From Urechis unicinctus (taxonomy: Eukaryota > Annelida > Polychaeta > Xenopneusta > Urechidae): a DNA stretch of 64,000 nucleotides. Both the position numbers and the translations under genes were made by a program. Under the pieces are notes generated by a model, which did no database searches, was not told where the DNA came from, and saw only the letters and a list, made by a program, of their open reading frames with translations. The DNA lies in contig CM067356.1 in assembly GCA_034190875.2 (NCBI GenBank), forward strand, positions 74,404,632 to 74,468,631, read 5' to 3'. Below, one piece after another: positions 11,620 through 27,081 of this stretch (positions are counted from its first letter, which is position 1; the number at the start of each line of letters is the position of its first letter).

Positions 11620-11697
11620 AATAAAGTAATTGAACCAACCCATATTGAAATGTTACTATTTTTATCAGCAACTAGAAACTCAAACCTTTTCAATAAA
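11620..11697 (+). terminator. Two poly(A) signals after the cysteine-rich gene
   Basis: AATAAA occurs at 11620-11625 and again at 11692-11697, 170 and 242 nt after the stop codon. The spacing is normal for an animal 3' untranslated region and supports exon 10 being the terminal exon. Confidence 0.55.
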
Positions 11698-11699
11698 CC

Positions 11700-14600
11700 T
11701 GTATTGAACGGGATATCTGAAAGATAAAATTTTACATAGGTCAATATTAATACTCTCGGTGAAATTGTCATCTTTTGCGGCGTGTCATTTCTCAGAACCG
11801 TGACAGATCTCAGTGAATATATATATTTCCTAATATATGGGACAAAATCTTACTGAGTCCTGGCGTTTTACAATGTTACCTTCAGGTTGCATCGAGTGCG
11901 CACAAAATGAGCCAAGGGGTGCTTTCCGAGAGTCAGATTCGTCTTCATCCATTACAATTGGAAGCCCCCAGATAAAGTTAACTTATTTAATAACGTATAT
12001 ATCAGCATATATCTTTATGAGAAATGAGTTATTATAGTTGTACAGTCCGGTTCGCCATTGAATAAAATATGAGTAACATATCCGGAGAAAGTGGGGAGAC
12101 ACAAGCCACAACTCAGGATAGCTTTTGACGTCTGCATCTTTATCGATTAAAACAGTGGTATCTATTTTGGTGGATAATTGTAATATGAACATCAACGATA
12201 TCATTTTACGCGAAGTGATGAGTTTCAAAATTACATTATGCCACAATCTTGCCCATCATCATATCGTGCCCCTCTCAGTCATGCCCACGAGTGACCTTCG
12301 TGTCACGTGCCAGCCCCACCCTCTCTCCTCATGCATACCCAATATATAATAGCCACGCCCATCCTCTGACCACGCCCATCCTCCAGTTTCTTCGCCTGCA
12401 GTTAGCGTTCCTTTATCAAAATCCGCAGGCGCGAATCGCGCATCACCACACCACATATTGCGATACGGCAGAAGTTCAAGTGTTTAAAGCTCGAACACAT
12501 GACATGTATATAGGATACGGAACATCCGTTTGACACGGTAGAAAAGCCAAATGCCATTATTATTATCTTTGACGTGCTGGACCGACCCCAAGGCGTACTC
12601 AAAGCATAATGTTTTCGCAAATGCTAATTGTATATGGCACATAGGACCTTAAAGGCTTATGCCAATATCTATCGCAGCCATTTTGGTGCATCATTTCACC
12701 CATGCTGATTATCAAACCATGGTCGCTTTTAGGTTAACAGATGCTTTGTGGTAAGATCGCAAAGGTCGAATCATAATGATGGATTGCATGCACACAATCG
12801 CATTTTACATATATGCATACTTTTGCATAAAAATATAAACATTCAAGACCATACATCGACACAAGGCAGTTTAATTAGGAACATGTCAAGTGCAGTCATT
12901 CTAATAATGACACCCTCTTCGCGATTCTAATGGTGAGTTACAGAGAATCATCGACGCGCAAAGCCTGGTAAGATCTACATACAATTACAACAATATTGCA
13001 TCATACTCATTTTTCAACTGACTGTCAAAGAGACGTTGGTTACCTCTTTTCACCAATGTGAGGAGAGAATACATTACCATAGTCTCATAGTCTCAATACA
13101 TTTTTACCTCAATTGGTATAACTCAAAACCACGACAAGCAGTCAAAATGTGGTAGTGACAACATAGTACAGTAGTTTTGGAGCTAATTATAAATTTCGTC
13201 GTATGCCATTTGCAGCTGGGTAATTCTGAGCGCATTATATCTCACTAAAGGGCAATAAGCAGAGCATAGGATAGCTGCAAATCGAATTAGGCGGATGCGA
13301 ATATACACACATCTTCATATACACCACATTTGAAATCACGAATTCAGTTGGACAATCTATGTGAATTGATTTCATTCGAGGCTGAATCGCTGCGTGAACT
13401 ATTGATAATAATGGATGCAACATTTAATATCGGACATGTTGCCTGAATTCGAAAAGCGGGAAGTATTCTCTTGAGACTGCGCTGATAAACCCCAAACCAC
13501 CTGCTCCAAGTCAACAAGGAAGGACCATTAGGATACACATTACATTAAATCATATATGCAAGTTTTCCGTGTGGAAAGTATATTATGGATACTTAGTTAG
13601 CACGCGACGCATTGACAAATAATTGCATTTGCGTTTGGAATGAAGATGCTGTACTCAGTGACCTGCAATATGAACTATTTTACTGAAATATTGCGGTAAT
13701 TTAAAACAACATTTTACAAACAATATTACCATTATCAAAACCGCGGGGTGGTTGTGATTTTGTATGCTGATGTTTTCAGTAAGTCAACCTGCCCCAACGG
13801 TACAAACATTTCTCACCTGCTGTAAATAGTTAACCAGCTCTAACCAACTATTGTTGACACATACTCGTTTGATTAACTGTCACTGAGAATTCTACTAATA
13901 TACACACACCTTTATTGATAGTTCTGTTTGGACGTGATGCCTATTTGGTATCACTATGGCCTGCATCACAAGTGTAGCCAATGATATGTGCAGCTGTGGA
14001 ACACGGAACGGATATGTAAAAGCAGGTAAACCTTTACAAGCGTAGATTACAGGGAAAAATAGGCAGAGGTTTCATGCTCAGCATGCCATTTTGGTAGTGT
14101 GGTGGGCAGGACTTAACAATAACGTTGCTAAGACTCAAAACATAGTCATAAATCGTGTTCATTAGCTGACATCACTTTGTAAGGGCGATCGTTTGCTGTG
14201 GTGAACTGCAGCCAGAGTATACGTATAGATATACAAGCCCTGCTTATCAAGTGTTTTTCTATATTTGCAATGATTTGTTGAATACTGATGACTTAACTCA
14301 ATATACTTAAACAATCCTGAAACAACAGCCTTAATGCTTGTTTCAATTTTTACCCTTGCCGGGAACTGGTTTATGTCGGTTTGCACGCGTAGCTACATTG
14401 TCTGACTCGTTTCACAGTAACTTCTACATACATTTTCACGTAAATAGCAAATACGTGGATCATAATCCTTATTTATTCCCTCTATGCATGAAGCAACACA
14501 AAGACGCATCATCGATGGCCACAATAGCAGCTAGGTTGTATGGCAGCGAGTTGGATAATACACAGTCCTTGATGCATCACGAAATCATCACAGGCTGCGC

Positions 14601-15349
14601 CAATCAGGTCATCTCCTTAACCAATTTTGTTCGATCTGCGTTTACATTTCACGGCCTAATTGCCGACTAAACTACAGTGATATTGTACCGCCCCTCCCAT
14701 AGAAGTATAAGGGGTCAAGAAGAGCTTCGTTGTGCTCATCGATTGCATAAAGATTTGCAAAGTTACGAATGAATGCTTTTTAAAAGTATGGAAAACGGAA
14801 AATCACCTACATAAAGATTTGCTAGAAGCGCCATGCCGGGTTTTGCGTTATCGATCATGATAGCATAGTGGGTAAATATGCAATCCATAATAGAGTGTTC
14901 GACCAAATGTTTATCTTCAGGTCACCATATATTACATTTAAATGCGTGTGATACTAACGGGAGGTGGGGGGATGGGGGGGGGGGGGGGGCTTTCAGTAAC
15001 ATAAGGTAACTCTGAGATAATCAAAAGGTGGCTACAGGTGCCTCTTCATTGTCTTAATCCCATGCGTGAGGGAACATATATTCGAAGGATAGTGAATATC
15101 CATATAGGTTTCACTTTTTTGGCACAATAGCCGTGTATATAAGGCGCATTTATTGCTACCCGTCGATGACAAAAGAGTTAGAAGTTGAGTGATAATACTT
15201 TGTCATTCAGCGATAGTATGGTTATCATATGCTTACGACATTATTTTGCTAATACAATGAACCCCCGCATTTATGCAGCGAGGAGGGCTGCAGGCTCGTT
15301 GTGAGATCCTCAAGTGTCAAAATGCGGTTTAATATTCGAATGTAGCAAT
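11700..15349. other. No recognisable gene; small repeats
   Basis: AT-rich DNA with short open frames. A 110-codon frame at 14338-14670 matches no family I know. 14100-14165 resembles 16680-16740 (shared aacaataacg and the following bases), a weak dispersed repeat. A run of 16 G lies at 14974-14989 within a G-rich patch from 14959. Confidence 0.35.
12243..12400. promoter_or_regulatory. GC-rich island with CCACGCCC repeats, E-box and TATA-like element
   Basis: In an AT-rich setting this 150-bp patch is C-rich on the + strand. It carries ccacgcccatcctc twice (12354 and 12370), CCACGCCC being the core of KLF/SP-type sites. It also has a CACGTG E-box (12304) and atatataa (12342). This is promoter-like composition, but no gene with a matching first exon is seen on either side, so it could equally be a chance patch or a fragment of an element. 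Confidence 0.25.
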
Positions 15350-15560
15350 GGTTTTAGCATATGTGACAACGGTCTTCTCACCATTTGAAGGGGAAGGAGA
15401 GGGCAAGATAATATTCCTCTATTTGCCACAAGGAGCAGCTAAGGTGCAATATACAAAGTACGTTGTTTGTATTATCAAGGACGGAGGAAAAGGGATAATC
15501 ATCTGAGGGTCGTAAAGGTGACCTACATTATGTCCCCTTCGGACTACTGACTAATCCTTC
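15350..15560 (-). repeat. Diverged inverted fragment of the large duplicated block
   Basis: On the - strand this reads through cacctttacgaccctcagat, gattatcc and ttgataat. It then continues with agaggaatattatcttg and a ccttc-rich stretch to ttgtcaca. The same landmarks occur in the same order at 55294-55440 (+) and 34232-34375 (+). The shorter relative at 4100-4262 shares the first half. It is clearly homologous, older than the two units, and non-coding in its present state. Confidence 0.65.
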
Positions 15561-18500
15561 TGTTGTCCTGATGCGAACCTCAGTGAACTAGTTGGCGGCA
15601 GCATATTCAAATGCTAATTGACTACTGCGTGTCTACTCTCCATGTTGCATTTGGTGAAGATAAACCATGCATTTAAATGCTTCGATGTGACCAATGTTCA
15701 ATAGATACCATGCCAGGTTAGTTATTGCGACATATTTATGATGCACCATCGGTGTCTTCGTTTTCAACCAACCCCGTTTATTTAACCTATTTGTCCTCAT
15801 TACATATCCTGTACACTTTCGTCTGATTGGCATTAATCCTTAGCAACATTTTCTTAGAGATTGCAAATATCGTGTTGCTTAGACGATGGTACTTTTTTGA
15901 AAGCTCACATGGTAAGTCGGTATGTTACTACCAAACTTCGGGCTTTTATTATTAATAAGGAAAATAAATACAGCCATGTTAAAATATCAAGACAGAGCCA
16001 AATTAGTTTCCTCCAAATGTCCTCTTCAGCTGGGCAGCACCATTTTAACCGCGAGTTGTCTGCATTATTGATTGAAGTACAAATGGGATACCAGCCTGAA
16101 AGTCGCAAACCCGGCATGACGTATGACCCTAACACTCATAGGCACTTTCATTTGATCATTTGATGCTAGGTTGTGTTTGATGGCGATCGATTTCAGTGGT
16201 GATGATCATATATGGGATTTAGTTGCGATGTTTCATCGGCCGTTCTGTCTTCATAATATACATGTTGCTCACCTCTCGAAGATGACGGAATACATTATGA
16301 TGCATAATCAATGCTTGACAGCCTCTGCCGCGCCATCCCATGGAAAACCTGTCGTTTCTGCGGTTGTTGTGCTGAACAATTTAATGAACCTATTCAAAAA
16401 ACGCTTGTCACATCAATTAGCGAAAACTACCAATTCGACTTAGTTGTATATGTATATCAGATAAGCAATAACATAGCTATATATATAAACTACATCTACG
16501 CTCTCAACCTTTTATTAAACATTCATTTTCGCATTGCGTAATAGCTCGGTGCGATATCTGTCAATATGCTAATTGCGTTTGTTGATTTCTGTAGACACAG
16601 AATACCACATTTGACTAGCGACAAATACAATAAGGTTGAAATAAAGCACTAAAGCCATAACTGTGCTAGGTGTGTATTATTATAAGCGTGAACAATAACG
16701 CAACTAAGTCTCATCGTATAGGGGATCATGTTCTTTTTGACGTTTTGTATTGCTTAATCCTTCGAAGGCTTGGAAAAAGAATCCTCGACGAATAGAATTG
16801 ACGCCCGACAGAGTCAAACGTTTAAAAATGAGCAAAATGCCGGCAATGCATGCATACATACACGCCCTAAGAAGTTCAAAGAATGATTTGCATTCGATCA
16901 AGTGGGTGTCACCTGGCTCTCGAAGCAATATTTAATTAGTTGCTTACGATAACATTTACGATTTTGCTTGAAAGCAACTAAATTCTGTTGTTGAGTTTGA
17001 GCACTCAACAATTTTATAAATAATCAGATGATCAGACGACGATGGACCAATCACACGTATTATATGGCATTTTTATGTCTACGATTGTTATTGCCATTTC
17101 ATAATTTGCCAAATACGAAAAGATATAATTTGCCATTTACAGCAAACACACCACAGTTTGGCAGCTCAAGCCAACCAATTAAAAACGCAACCAAGCATCA
17201 ATACCTATCATCAGTTAACTCGTTAGCTTGGCATGACAATTCTGCAAGCACTGATTTCTGTAACAAAACGTGAAGGTTAGTTAATACAAACATATAACAT
17301 ATAGAATCTTATTTTCTTATCTTTCGCTGATAAAATCATGCAAACGGTCATAAGCCATTCCCACATAAATTTAACATTTTTTTCCCTGTGGTGCCACATA
17401 CATGTAACACAATGCTTTCCCTTTTAAGCCATAATGTTGGTTTATGAAATGCAAGCGCATGAACCGATCGGATCTGTCTAGTGAAAAAAATCAAGCTTAA
17501 GATGATAACAACGAGCGGAGCATTGTTACTGGCATTTTAGCACTTGGCGTTTTAAGTAGGCCTTTTGATATTTAAGTAGGCCTTATGATATTTGTTAACT
17601 TAATGGTCTCAAAATCAAATCCACCACCTTCACATAAGCTAGTGGGTGAAGAAGCTAGCTTTCGTATTAGGAGTCATACTACGGCAGTGCAACTTGTAAA
17701 TACATGTGATCACATCTCTTTCATCTCGGCGGCTCGCGCTTTCGCAAATATTCGTGGAAGTAATGGCAAAGCATTATGTTGTGCTGCAAAGCAAGCAGCT
17801 TACAATGTGTTTCTAAATAAGCACATAGTGGAGCACGCAAATTGCGTGCTGCTTAAGGGGGCAGGTGTAATTGACAAACTATATTTATCTTTATGCTTGA
17901 CAGTTCAAACCAAGTGAGTCCGATTGCATTCAATATGGCGTGCTGAGATTCTCTGCAAATATTATGTATTATTTGTTTCTGCCATTGTCTATTGGGCAGG
18001 GTACCGACATTTATGATTGAAGGCACATTAACCATAACTATAACAAGAAATAATTGAGCAAGAAATGATTTATCCCTGAAGCATCAGACAGGCCATTGAA
18101 CAATCTTGAATATAGAGTTCGAACGATAATGTATATGAAACTGCATATCCAGCTGAACCTATACCACTCTATTATGCTATCTAACTAACTTGATATAATC
18201 CACTGCTAAATTTGTAATGAATGGTAACATTGAATCTGCAAGAAACTTACCACAGAGATGCGGTCTGAATACTGAAAACTAGATTTTATTCATATCAATT
18301 GCTCTCAACCAGCCATTTTGTTAGCGCCTGCTCATGTGGGAAGATCAGTATCTGCAAGGCAGAAAACATGGCGAACCATTCCGATTCAGTGTGAACGAGT
18401 GAATAAGTAAATAACTCATATTGCAAATACACGAGCGATACATCTATTATTAAGGTTGGAAGCAGACCAAACATCTCGATCCGGTTCTTTCGTTCACATA

Positions 18501-19184
18501 ATATCAGCGTTGGTATAATAAATGTTTGCCATTCTAGGGTCTTTGAAATATGTTTTTTTAGGATATATATAAATTTCAACGTATGTCAATTTGTAATTAA
18601 AAACAAAATATCTCGGAATAAACGGAACTGCTATGTGGTGCAAGCAGTCACCATTTCTTCTGATAACTCATGTAGCATTGCTAGCTGCCCTATTAACGAC
18701 TATGCTTTGACACACGTATCAACGGCGAAAACGTTAAGCACAAGAAGCAATTAACCAAAGTACAATTCTTCACAAATGCTGAAAAGTCAGAGACGAATAA
18801 TGATAATAGTCCACGATGATGATTTTGTACTAAATTTATGAAGCTTAAGTCATTAATGACAGACTTGCTGGTCGAGAATTTTCCCAGTGCATGCTCAATA
18901 ACAATAATGTGGCGTTTTTGTAAAATGATAACATACTTGCAGTTTGTTGAAAAGACTGATCAACTAAACGTTTATTCTCAAATCCAGAATGGTCTAACAG
19001 GAAAAAGTAATTGGAAGCTTATTAATTTATGGCCAAGACCTGGATCGAAGGTCAGCACAGATAGATTGCATAATTAACATATTTTGACGCAAGCCATGGC
19101 CCAGTTGTATGCCCCGTGAGCCTGTAGCGATGCATCAACTAGCAGTGGAGAGGCTATTTAACTATATAATAACTGCATGTATAT
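15561..19184. other. No recognisable gene
   Basis: Short open frames only. The longest, 110 codons at 17585-17917, has no family resemblance I can name. A 20-bp tandem repeat (taagtaggcctt-tgatatt) sits at 17552-17591. 18215-18290 resembles 22745-22825 (shared atggtaacatt and caccacagagatgc), with a weaker relative near 49999-50040. These are traces of an unclassified dispersed repeat. Confidence 0.35.
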
Positions 19185-19390
19185 ACAGAGATAGATATAT
19201 AGCTAAGAGAGGCTATATATATATATATAGGTCCCATTGGGAGATAGCTATATATCATATATATAGATATATATCATCTATAGCGTGACGTCTATATATA
19301 TATATCTATATTTGCCTATATTTATATCAATATATATATATATATCCCATATAGATATATATAATATAGGCATATATATATATGCACATT
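19185..19390. repeat. Low-complexity AT tract with many TATA palindromes
   Basis: Imperfect (TA)n runs are interrupted by short mixed pieces such as ggtcccattgggaga and cgtgacgtc. The tract is self-complementary over most of its length and could fold into cruciforms or a long imperfect hairpin. No coding sequence. It could be a degenerate microsatellite or a miniature inverted-repeat element; no target-site duplication is obvious. Confidence 0.7.
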
Positions 19391-22300
19391 AGAACATCCT
19401 CATTTAGAACATCTCTAGGTGGGTATGTCATTAGGCTCGTCACATTCGGCCAATGTTTGAGTAAGGCAAAATGCACGCTGATAGCGGAGCAAAACTGATA
19501 GCGTCACATTTATTCTTTGTCTAATTGGCTATTGTTGCTTATGGTAAGTGAAATCGACTTGGTCATAGTTACAACATAGACAGACAGCGCCGTAATACAT
19601 CGTAACGCAGAATAAGTTAACCGTAGGCAACTTGCCCTTGCTAAGTATATCAATGTCCAATCAGCGAAATTGGTTATCCAGGGTTGTCCTATACCTTGTA
19701 GAATGCACAACTCAAGTGCCGAAAGTTTACACGACGATGACTTAAGACATTTGCATTCTGGGAGGCAAATATACCTAAAATGTTATGCTGATGTACTTAC
19801 CGCTGAACACAAAGCGCCAGTCCTGCCATAGTATTCAAATGAAGTGCAAATATATTTAAGGTCGATCACGTCGATTAGAATGTTGTATCATTTCCAAATA
19901 CTAAGCTGTTGCTTAATCGTTCACGTAACTGTAAATACACTTTTCGTATTGCTAATTGTAGAATATTTTTTCTTCCTCATAATAACTTGTTCCAAAGTGA
20001 CTAGTCACCTAAGGTGACACAAATTACATTCACTAAAACAGTCTTCTCCGTCACACATAATGCCCACCGAGATTGCTACAGGCCACGAGACCGATACACT
20101 GACGCTCGGATCCAGCCAAACGGATAACTCTCCGGTTTACATTCATCCACGTTTATTATTTTCGGAAAGTATAAGCGGTAAAAAACGTCGCCCTATCGAC
20201 CTTGACTTAAGGATACGCTGCAATAATAATGTATAGGCCTCATAGTAGCTCAATGTACGCTCTGCAACCATGACATGCGCTGCGCTTAATATCATAACAC
20301 CTTCAATACAGACATGTATTGGTATATAAATCTGTTTTAGCATAATAGGCACGAATGGCACGCGTACAGAACGAAATACAAATGCTCAATTAATGTTCGC
20401 GCTTTGCATTGAGAAATTATTGATAAGTGGTTGCAATACAGATGAACATCAAGATCATCCCCATCAATAACCGTTGTTAAGCCCTATTGTTTCATTATAG
20501 GTCTCACATCCGCACATTTCTTTCAAAGTTTTATAGAGGCATATTTACATTTGATAATATGAATAAAAGGAATTAGGTCGAACACTCCAGTCGTAGTTTA
20601 TGATAATGTTAACATATATATGGGCAGGTCAACGGATATCAACCATAAAACAATTACAAATATAGACGCACAAACATCCTAATCTATGCGCACAAAATGA
20701 GGCATTAAGCATGCATACATTAGATAGTATCACATAATTTATTGACATTCAGCACACTGCAAAAGACGCAAACATATCGAACCGTTTACAGAACGCCGCA
20801 AATGCGCTAATACACTAAACAATTGTGTGATACATAGGCCTACATGCAACACCCATACACACACCTTGCATAAAGCCATTCGTACTTCTGTCTGTCCATT
20901 TATTCATTCACCAGTGAATCAAATATTACATACTATATATAAGCGTGTAAAAATATTAACTAATTTATGCATAACCGCGCATAAGTATATATTTATGCGT
21001 CTTCACATTTATTGCCTCAATTTCCCTTAACAGAAAAGGACATCTTCAAGTTTTTAGCCACATCGCGATCGCTATCTTTATTTGGAGTGAGGCAACCCTT
21101 CATTATTGCTTCCAGCTGCGTGGATGCTTCACATTATAAGACGCTCATCTGCTGTATTAAGGGATTCATTGGACTAGATCCGTCCAGATTTCGCAATCGC
21201 TATTGAATAGTAAATTATGATTATCTGGGTTTACCTTGGAACGTTTAGTATGACAGCAGATCATACCAGGGACGATTATGCTTGGCGGTTCACCTTATGA
21301 GCTAACTCGTTTATCAATTACAGCAGCAATATACCTAGCCACGATCAATCTGCCCGACAAATTGTCTACCTGGTTTTATACCATTACATCGTATGGTATT
21401 TTCGAACAACGTATAAATCTGCAGTGCTCGTTTAAGTCGAATCAATTGAAATACCTTTCGTGTTGTAACTACCTTTGGCAAAACACCTTCAGTTAATTGA
21501 TCATGCCAACTGTATTGATGATAAGCTCATTAATTGATCATTTCGAAAAGTAATAATATTTTTGAAACGTTAACAGTGGGGCCACAAACGCAATTACTGA
21601 CTATGAGTATTGAAATTGACGGAATGTTACAAATGATGATTTCCGGAAATCATCTGTGAATCAATTGACCCAATGGAGTGATTTGCATCATCAGCTCAGG
21701 TACATTAAGTGTGCTCCTTTTCAAACATGCCGAACTATTAGGTTCTTTTAAATACAAACCAACTAGTTTACATAAACACATTGTAGACGATGAGATATGA
21801 AAGTTTTTGTTTACATAAACTGCTGAAGACAAGGTCATGCACTAATTTCCTTTGCAGATGACCGCAGGTGTTTATTAAGGGTAAGACAAAGTATGAGGTT
21901 TGTGTTAGGCTGGCTATATATTGCCCATCACCAGCGTTAGAACTGTGATCAAAATACGCGTACTTGAAATAATGTTTACGGATGCTAAGAATCTATGAAT
22001 AATTCGTCCTATAGTAGCGACCAGGCTTTCCCTAAATTGGACACAATTTCCATATTTTATGTTGCCTCCCTTCAAGGGCTAAAATGTTTCGTTACGCAAA
22101 TCGCCGCTTGCAAAATTCCGCCGTATTTAACAAGACTGGTTTTATCTATTTAACATACGTACGCGATCATTATGAAAGACGATCGAATTTTAAAACGACA
22201 ATGTCGATAACTTAATTACACCATTGTTGAATATTCACGATCCCACATTTTGGCCACGGATAATGGTGGCTCCATTAATGTGCATTATCACAAGGACAAC

Positions 22301-23872
22301 TGGTATGAACATTTTCCCTATCGCATGAAGGATGCAGCTACCATCGTACGATAAAGCCATTAACGGATGAATGAAACAAAGCATTACATAGTAAGCCTTT
22401 GAATGGGGATGTATTTTATATAAGCTAAGCTAATGTAATTAACAAAACAAGTCTAAAATGTTTTCATAAATATGCGCCTCGGCACTTCGAAACATTATTT
22501 GCAACTTTGCGACCGCGCTCCATCTTACCAGCAGAATGGTAAATGAATTATGTAATTATAATAAACTCTATGAAGAAAATGATGCACGTAAATAAAAGTA
22601 AAATGAGGCAAATGTTACAACATGAGAATCTTGTATTAAAGACTGGAGCGATCTATTGAATACCCATGTTCAATTTACCACTGTGTTAGCCAGCTTCTTG
22701 AAATTCCTATCATTTTCTGCCGAATCTGTACTTGAGGTCTTTATGGTGATGGATGGTAACATTTACTTGGGACGGAACTCACCACAGAGATGCAACACGA
22801 ATACCAAACTGGGGGATAATTTCTAGAGACTATTTAAAATGCCTGTTTTGTGCTTCCTTAGGAAGGACATAGCTTCTGAATAAAACCTTTCCATGCAAAT
22901 CTAGTAGCACCACTGTGTGAACTGCGTCTTTTATATTTGAAGCGGACTATATCGGCCCTTTTGTGACAATCAAAATTAATCCTCCAAACCACCGTCGTCT
23001 TAGGTAAACACTTAAATAGACCCGTTCGCCCGCAAGGACCAGCACGTGGCTTTGCCCGTCTAATTAATCCGGCTGTGAATCATAGTGAATGTGACTAGGT
23101 CAGAATAATTAACATTCTTCGCATAAATACGCATAAATGACATTGAATATGTTAACGTTATACTGTATAAGACTTATTCACAACTGGACTCCTAACGTTA
23201 CGGCATTTGCCCTTGCCGTTCTTGTCGCAAAATATACCTCTGTAGTACAATTGAGCGCTACTACACAGCTTATAGGTATTTATTTAAGGGTAGGCTACAA
23301 CCGCTCCGATACTGGTAAAACTCATGCTTGCACAACCCACATTTGTCTATTGCGACAAACATTCCTTGATATCAGCCATATTGCCTTTTGGTGGAATTCG
23401 GGAACCTTCCTAGAAAGCATATTCTACCTGCGCAGACCAGTCTCAACATCACCCTTGCTACATCACTCCAATATTTACATTGTACGTGGCGCGACCATAT
23501 CAGAGCTTACATTCAGCGGATACGTCACATTTCGAACCGCGATAACTCGATATGAATGTTTTCCTAGTGGATAAAACTAGAGCATGCCTCATATCACATT
23601 ATTTTTTTTTGAATCGTCTAGCTGAAATATCAGTCGAACAACCGACAGACCGATTTAATTACTTACGGTTACGAATTTAGAGATGGCCAAATCGATGAAC
23701 AAACAAAAAGATAAATACACATAGAGACACGTACACTTGCTTATATATAGCCAAGCAGCGAGAACAATAGACTAAGGATATTGCATGAATGACAAATATG
23801 TCATGGCAAGCAATTAACCGAGCAAATATACATTTCTTTAGGCGTGATTGTACGTGCCAATATATATAAAGG
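19391..23872. other. No recognisable gene
   Basis: AT-rich sequence. The longest frame, 145 codons at 23137-23574, resembles nothing I know, has no signal peptide or repeat structure, and lacks splice-paired neighbours. The only repeat noted is the 22745-22825 partner of 18215-18290. Confidence 0.35.
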
Positions 23873-24954
<1,082 letters not shown>

Positions 24955-25384
24955 AACAATTTAGAGCAAAGTTACCTCAACTCAAACATTGATGCGTTAT
25001 TTACACCTTGAGGTCCAAACCTCTGCTTTACAAGTATAACGCCGTGAGAGGACATCTGATACAACACTATGTTGTTGTTGTATGTTTAAATAAGAGTGGT
25101 TTTGGCAGCTTGGGTTACTTATGCTAATCATATCTCAAACATATACAGACTTGGATGCATTGTCTCCACTTGTAAAGTGTGACTAGTCATATGTATTGGT
25201 CATCGCCACTATTATGAATATCAACAAGGTAAAGGCGAACTGCTGTGCGTTCCCAGTTTGTTGGCAGACCTGGTGCGAAGAAATGTGATCTTAATTTTAC
25301 GAAGTTATAACTGCGGATGATGCTGGCACAATATTGATGCGTCAATTAAAAAACAGCCGATCCTTACTTTGCTTGACTCGTCTC

Positions 25385-25590
25385 TTTTTGTCACATGCAA
25401 TGAATATTCAACCGCAATATAAAGCAATGAATGGGCGTGTGCCGCATTACATAGCTTTATACGTCCCGAAAGACCATCGTGGCGATGAAGACGGCTTGGG
25501 CATAAAGAAAATCCGTACATCTTACATTTGCTTGTCGCCGATTCCATTAGTTTCCATAGCAATAAAATGTCCAACTTAAATGCGGGCGAT
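25385..25590 (+). mobile_element. LINE remnant: end of the reverse-transcriptase ORF (CR1/L2-like)
   Basis: The residues YKAMNGRVPHYIALYVP at 25407-25470 match the pattern near the C-terminus of the second ORF of CR1/L2/Rex-type non-LTR retrotransposons (KALNGLAPxYLxxLxVPY). Only this short piece is recognisable; no endonuclease or catalytic RT motif is present. The same piece, more decayed, recurs at 38785-38890 and 62865-62970 in the later copies of the block, so it was inserted before the block was duplicated. Confidence 0.5.
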
Positions 25591-26741
25591 AACATGTAAG
25601 GGTTTCAACCATTGCGGTACTAATTATGCCTAATTGGAACCACAACTTATACGCTGCAATGCGACATTTATGCAATATTTACTAATGAAAGAGGTTCAGT
25701 CAATACCAATATTTACACAATATTCCAAATCAGTTAGCCATACTCGGCCACCTATGGGCATAAATACTGACTTGCCCTCATTGATAGACGGTCGGACTGA
25801 AGCTTCAATCGGTGAGGTCTTGACGCGACCAATTGTTACCCCACGCCGATGCTAAACCGGCACCCATGCAGTATTTGTCCCGGCGTGCCGCTGCGTCAAA
25901 ACTTCGTAGCCACTTTAGGCGCGATCAAACATATGGCAAACGTCAGACAATTACTTACATGAAATTTATGTCTCGATCTCGTCGATAAGCTACTTAGTTT
26001 TAGATGGAGATTCCCTATAAAAGATCAGCAAAACAGAACATAGGGACGTCCGCGGTGATATTTGTGGTGCATTAATTGCGTTTTTCATCGTTCAGTCAGA
26101 ATAAGCATATCACTATAAGGTGATCTAATCCATCCACAAACATCTCGGCCTCACACCAAAATTGACCCTCCGAGTGGTATATTACAAATATTTGGCGTCA
26201 AATACTAGTATATGTAATTTAGCTGTCATGGAGATCTTGCTTGATACTATCACTTTGCAATACATAAGTAAAATTGAGAGAAACAATACATCAGCGCTAT
26301 CTGGCAACTGATTGCTAAAAATTAACCTGCGTAAAAAGTACTTCGGAAACAGGATAGCTATCGGTGAAATACAGGGCTAGGAACGGACGAGGTTCAAATA
26401 GTCTAAAAGGTCACACACAATTGATAAAGGTGTGCAGAAGGTGATTGCAAATAAATGGGAATGTCACGCATTCCTATGTCACCCGGTGTGGCTTTGCTTT
26501 ATAGTGCTCTATTTTTAACTTCACATTGTCTCATTTATTTTGTTTGCCAATCGCAGCGGCATCTAACGCGCGGATATGTCTTTTGACAATCTAAAAAGGT
26601 CATGCAGTACATTACATGATTGAGTTAGGTACAAAAACAGGAAGTCCTGTTTATCTAAACATGTTGGTATATTTTCATTGATAAGTAACATCAAAGGGAA
26701 GGGCCACAAACGTACGTACGCACGTAAATACATGCATAAGC

Positions 26742-26810
26742 ACACACACACACACACATACATACATACATACATACATACATACATACATACATACATA
26801 CATACATACA

Positions 26811-26844
<34 letters not shown>

Positions 26845-27081
26845 AATACATACATACATACATACATACATACATAACAGACATACATACATACATACAT
26901 ACATACATACATACATACAGACATACACACGTACAGACATACATACATACATACATACATACATACATACATACATACATACATACATACATACATACAT
27001 ACATACATACATACATACATACATACATACATACATACATACATACATACATACATACATACATACATACATACATACATA
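26742..27081. repeat. (CATA)n microsatellite with (CA)n lead
   Basis: A short (CA)n run at 26742-26758 passes into CATA tetranucleotides with a few interruptions (around 26841, 26877, 26920-26938). Because 12 bp (three units) make four codons, every frame is open and reads as Tyr-Ile-His-Thr or Met-Tyr-Val-Cys. These are not proteins. Confidence 0.98.

Noticed and set aside
17585-17917. 110-codon frame, and a similar one at 14338-14670
   Set aside because: No motif was recognised and there are no neighbours to join. They are likely chance frames.
23137-23574. 145-codon frame
   Set aside because: There is no family resemblance, no signal peptide, no splice partners, and codon use is like the surrounding AT-rich DNA. 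A frame of this length can arise by chance in 64 kb.
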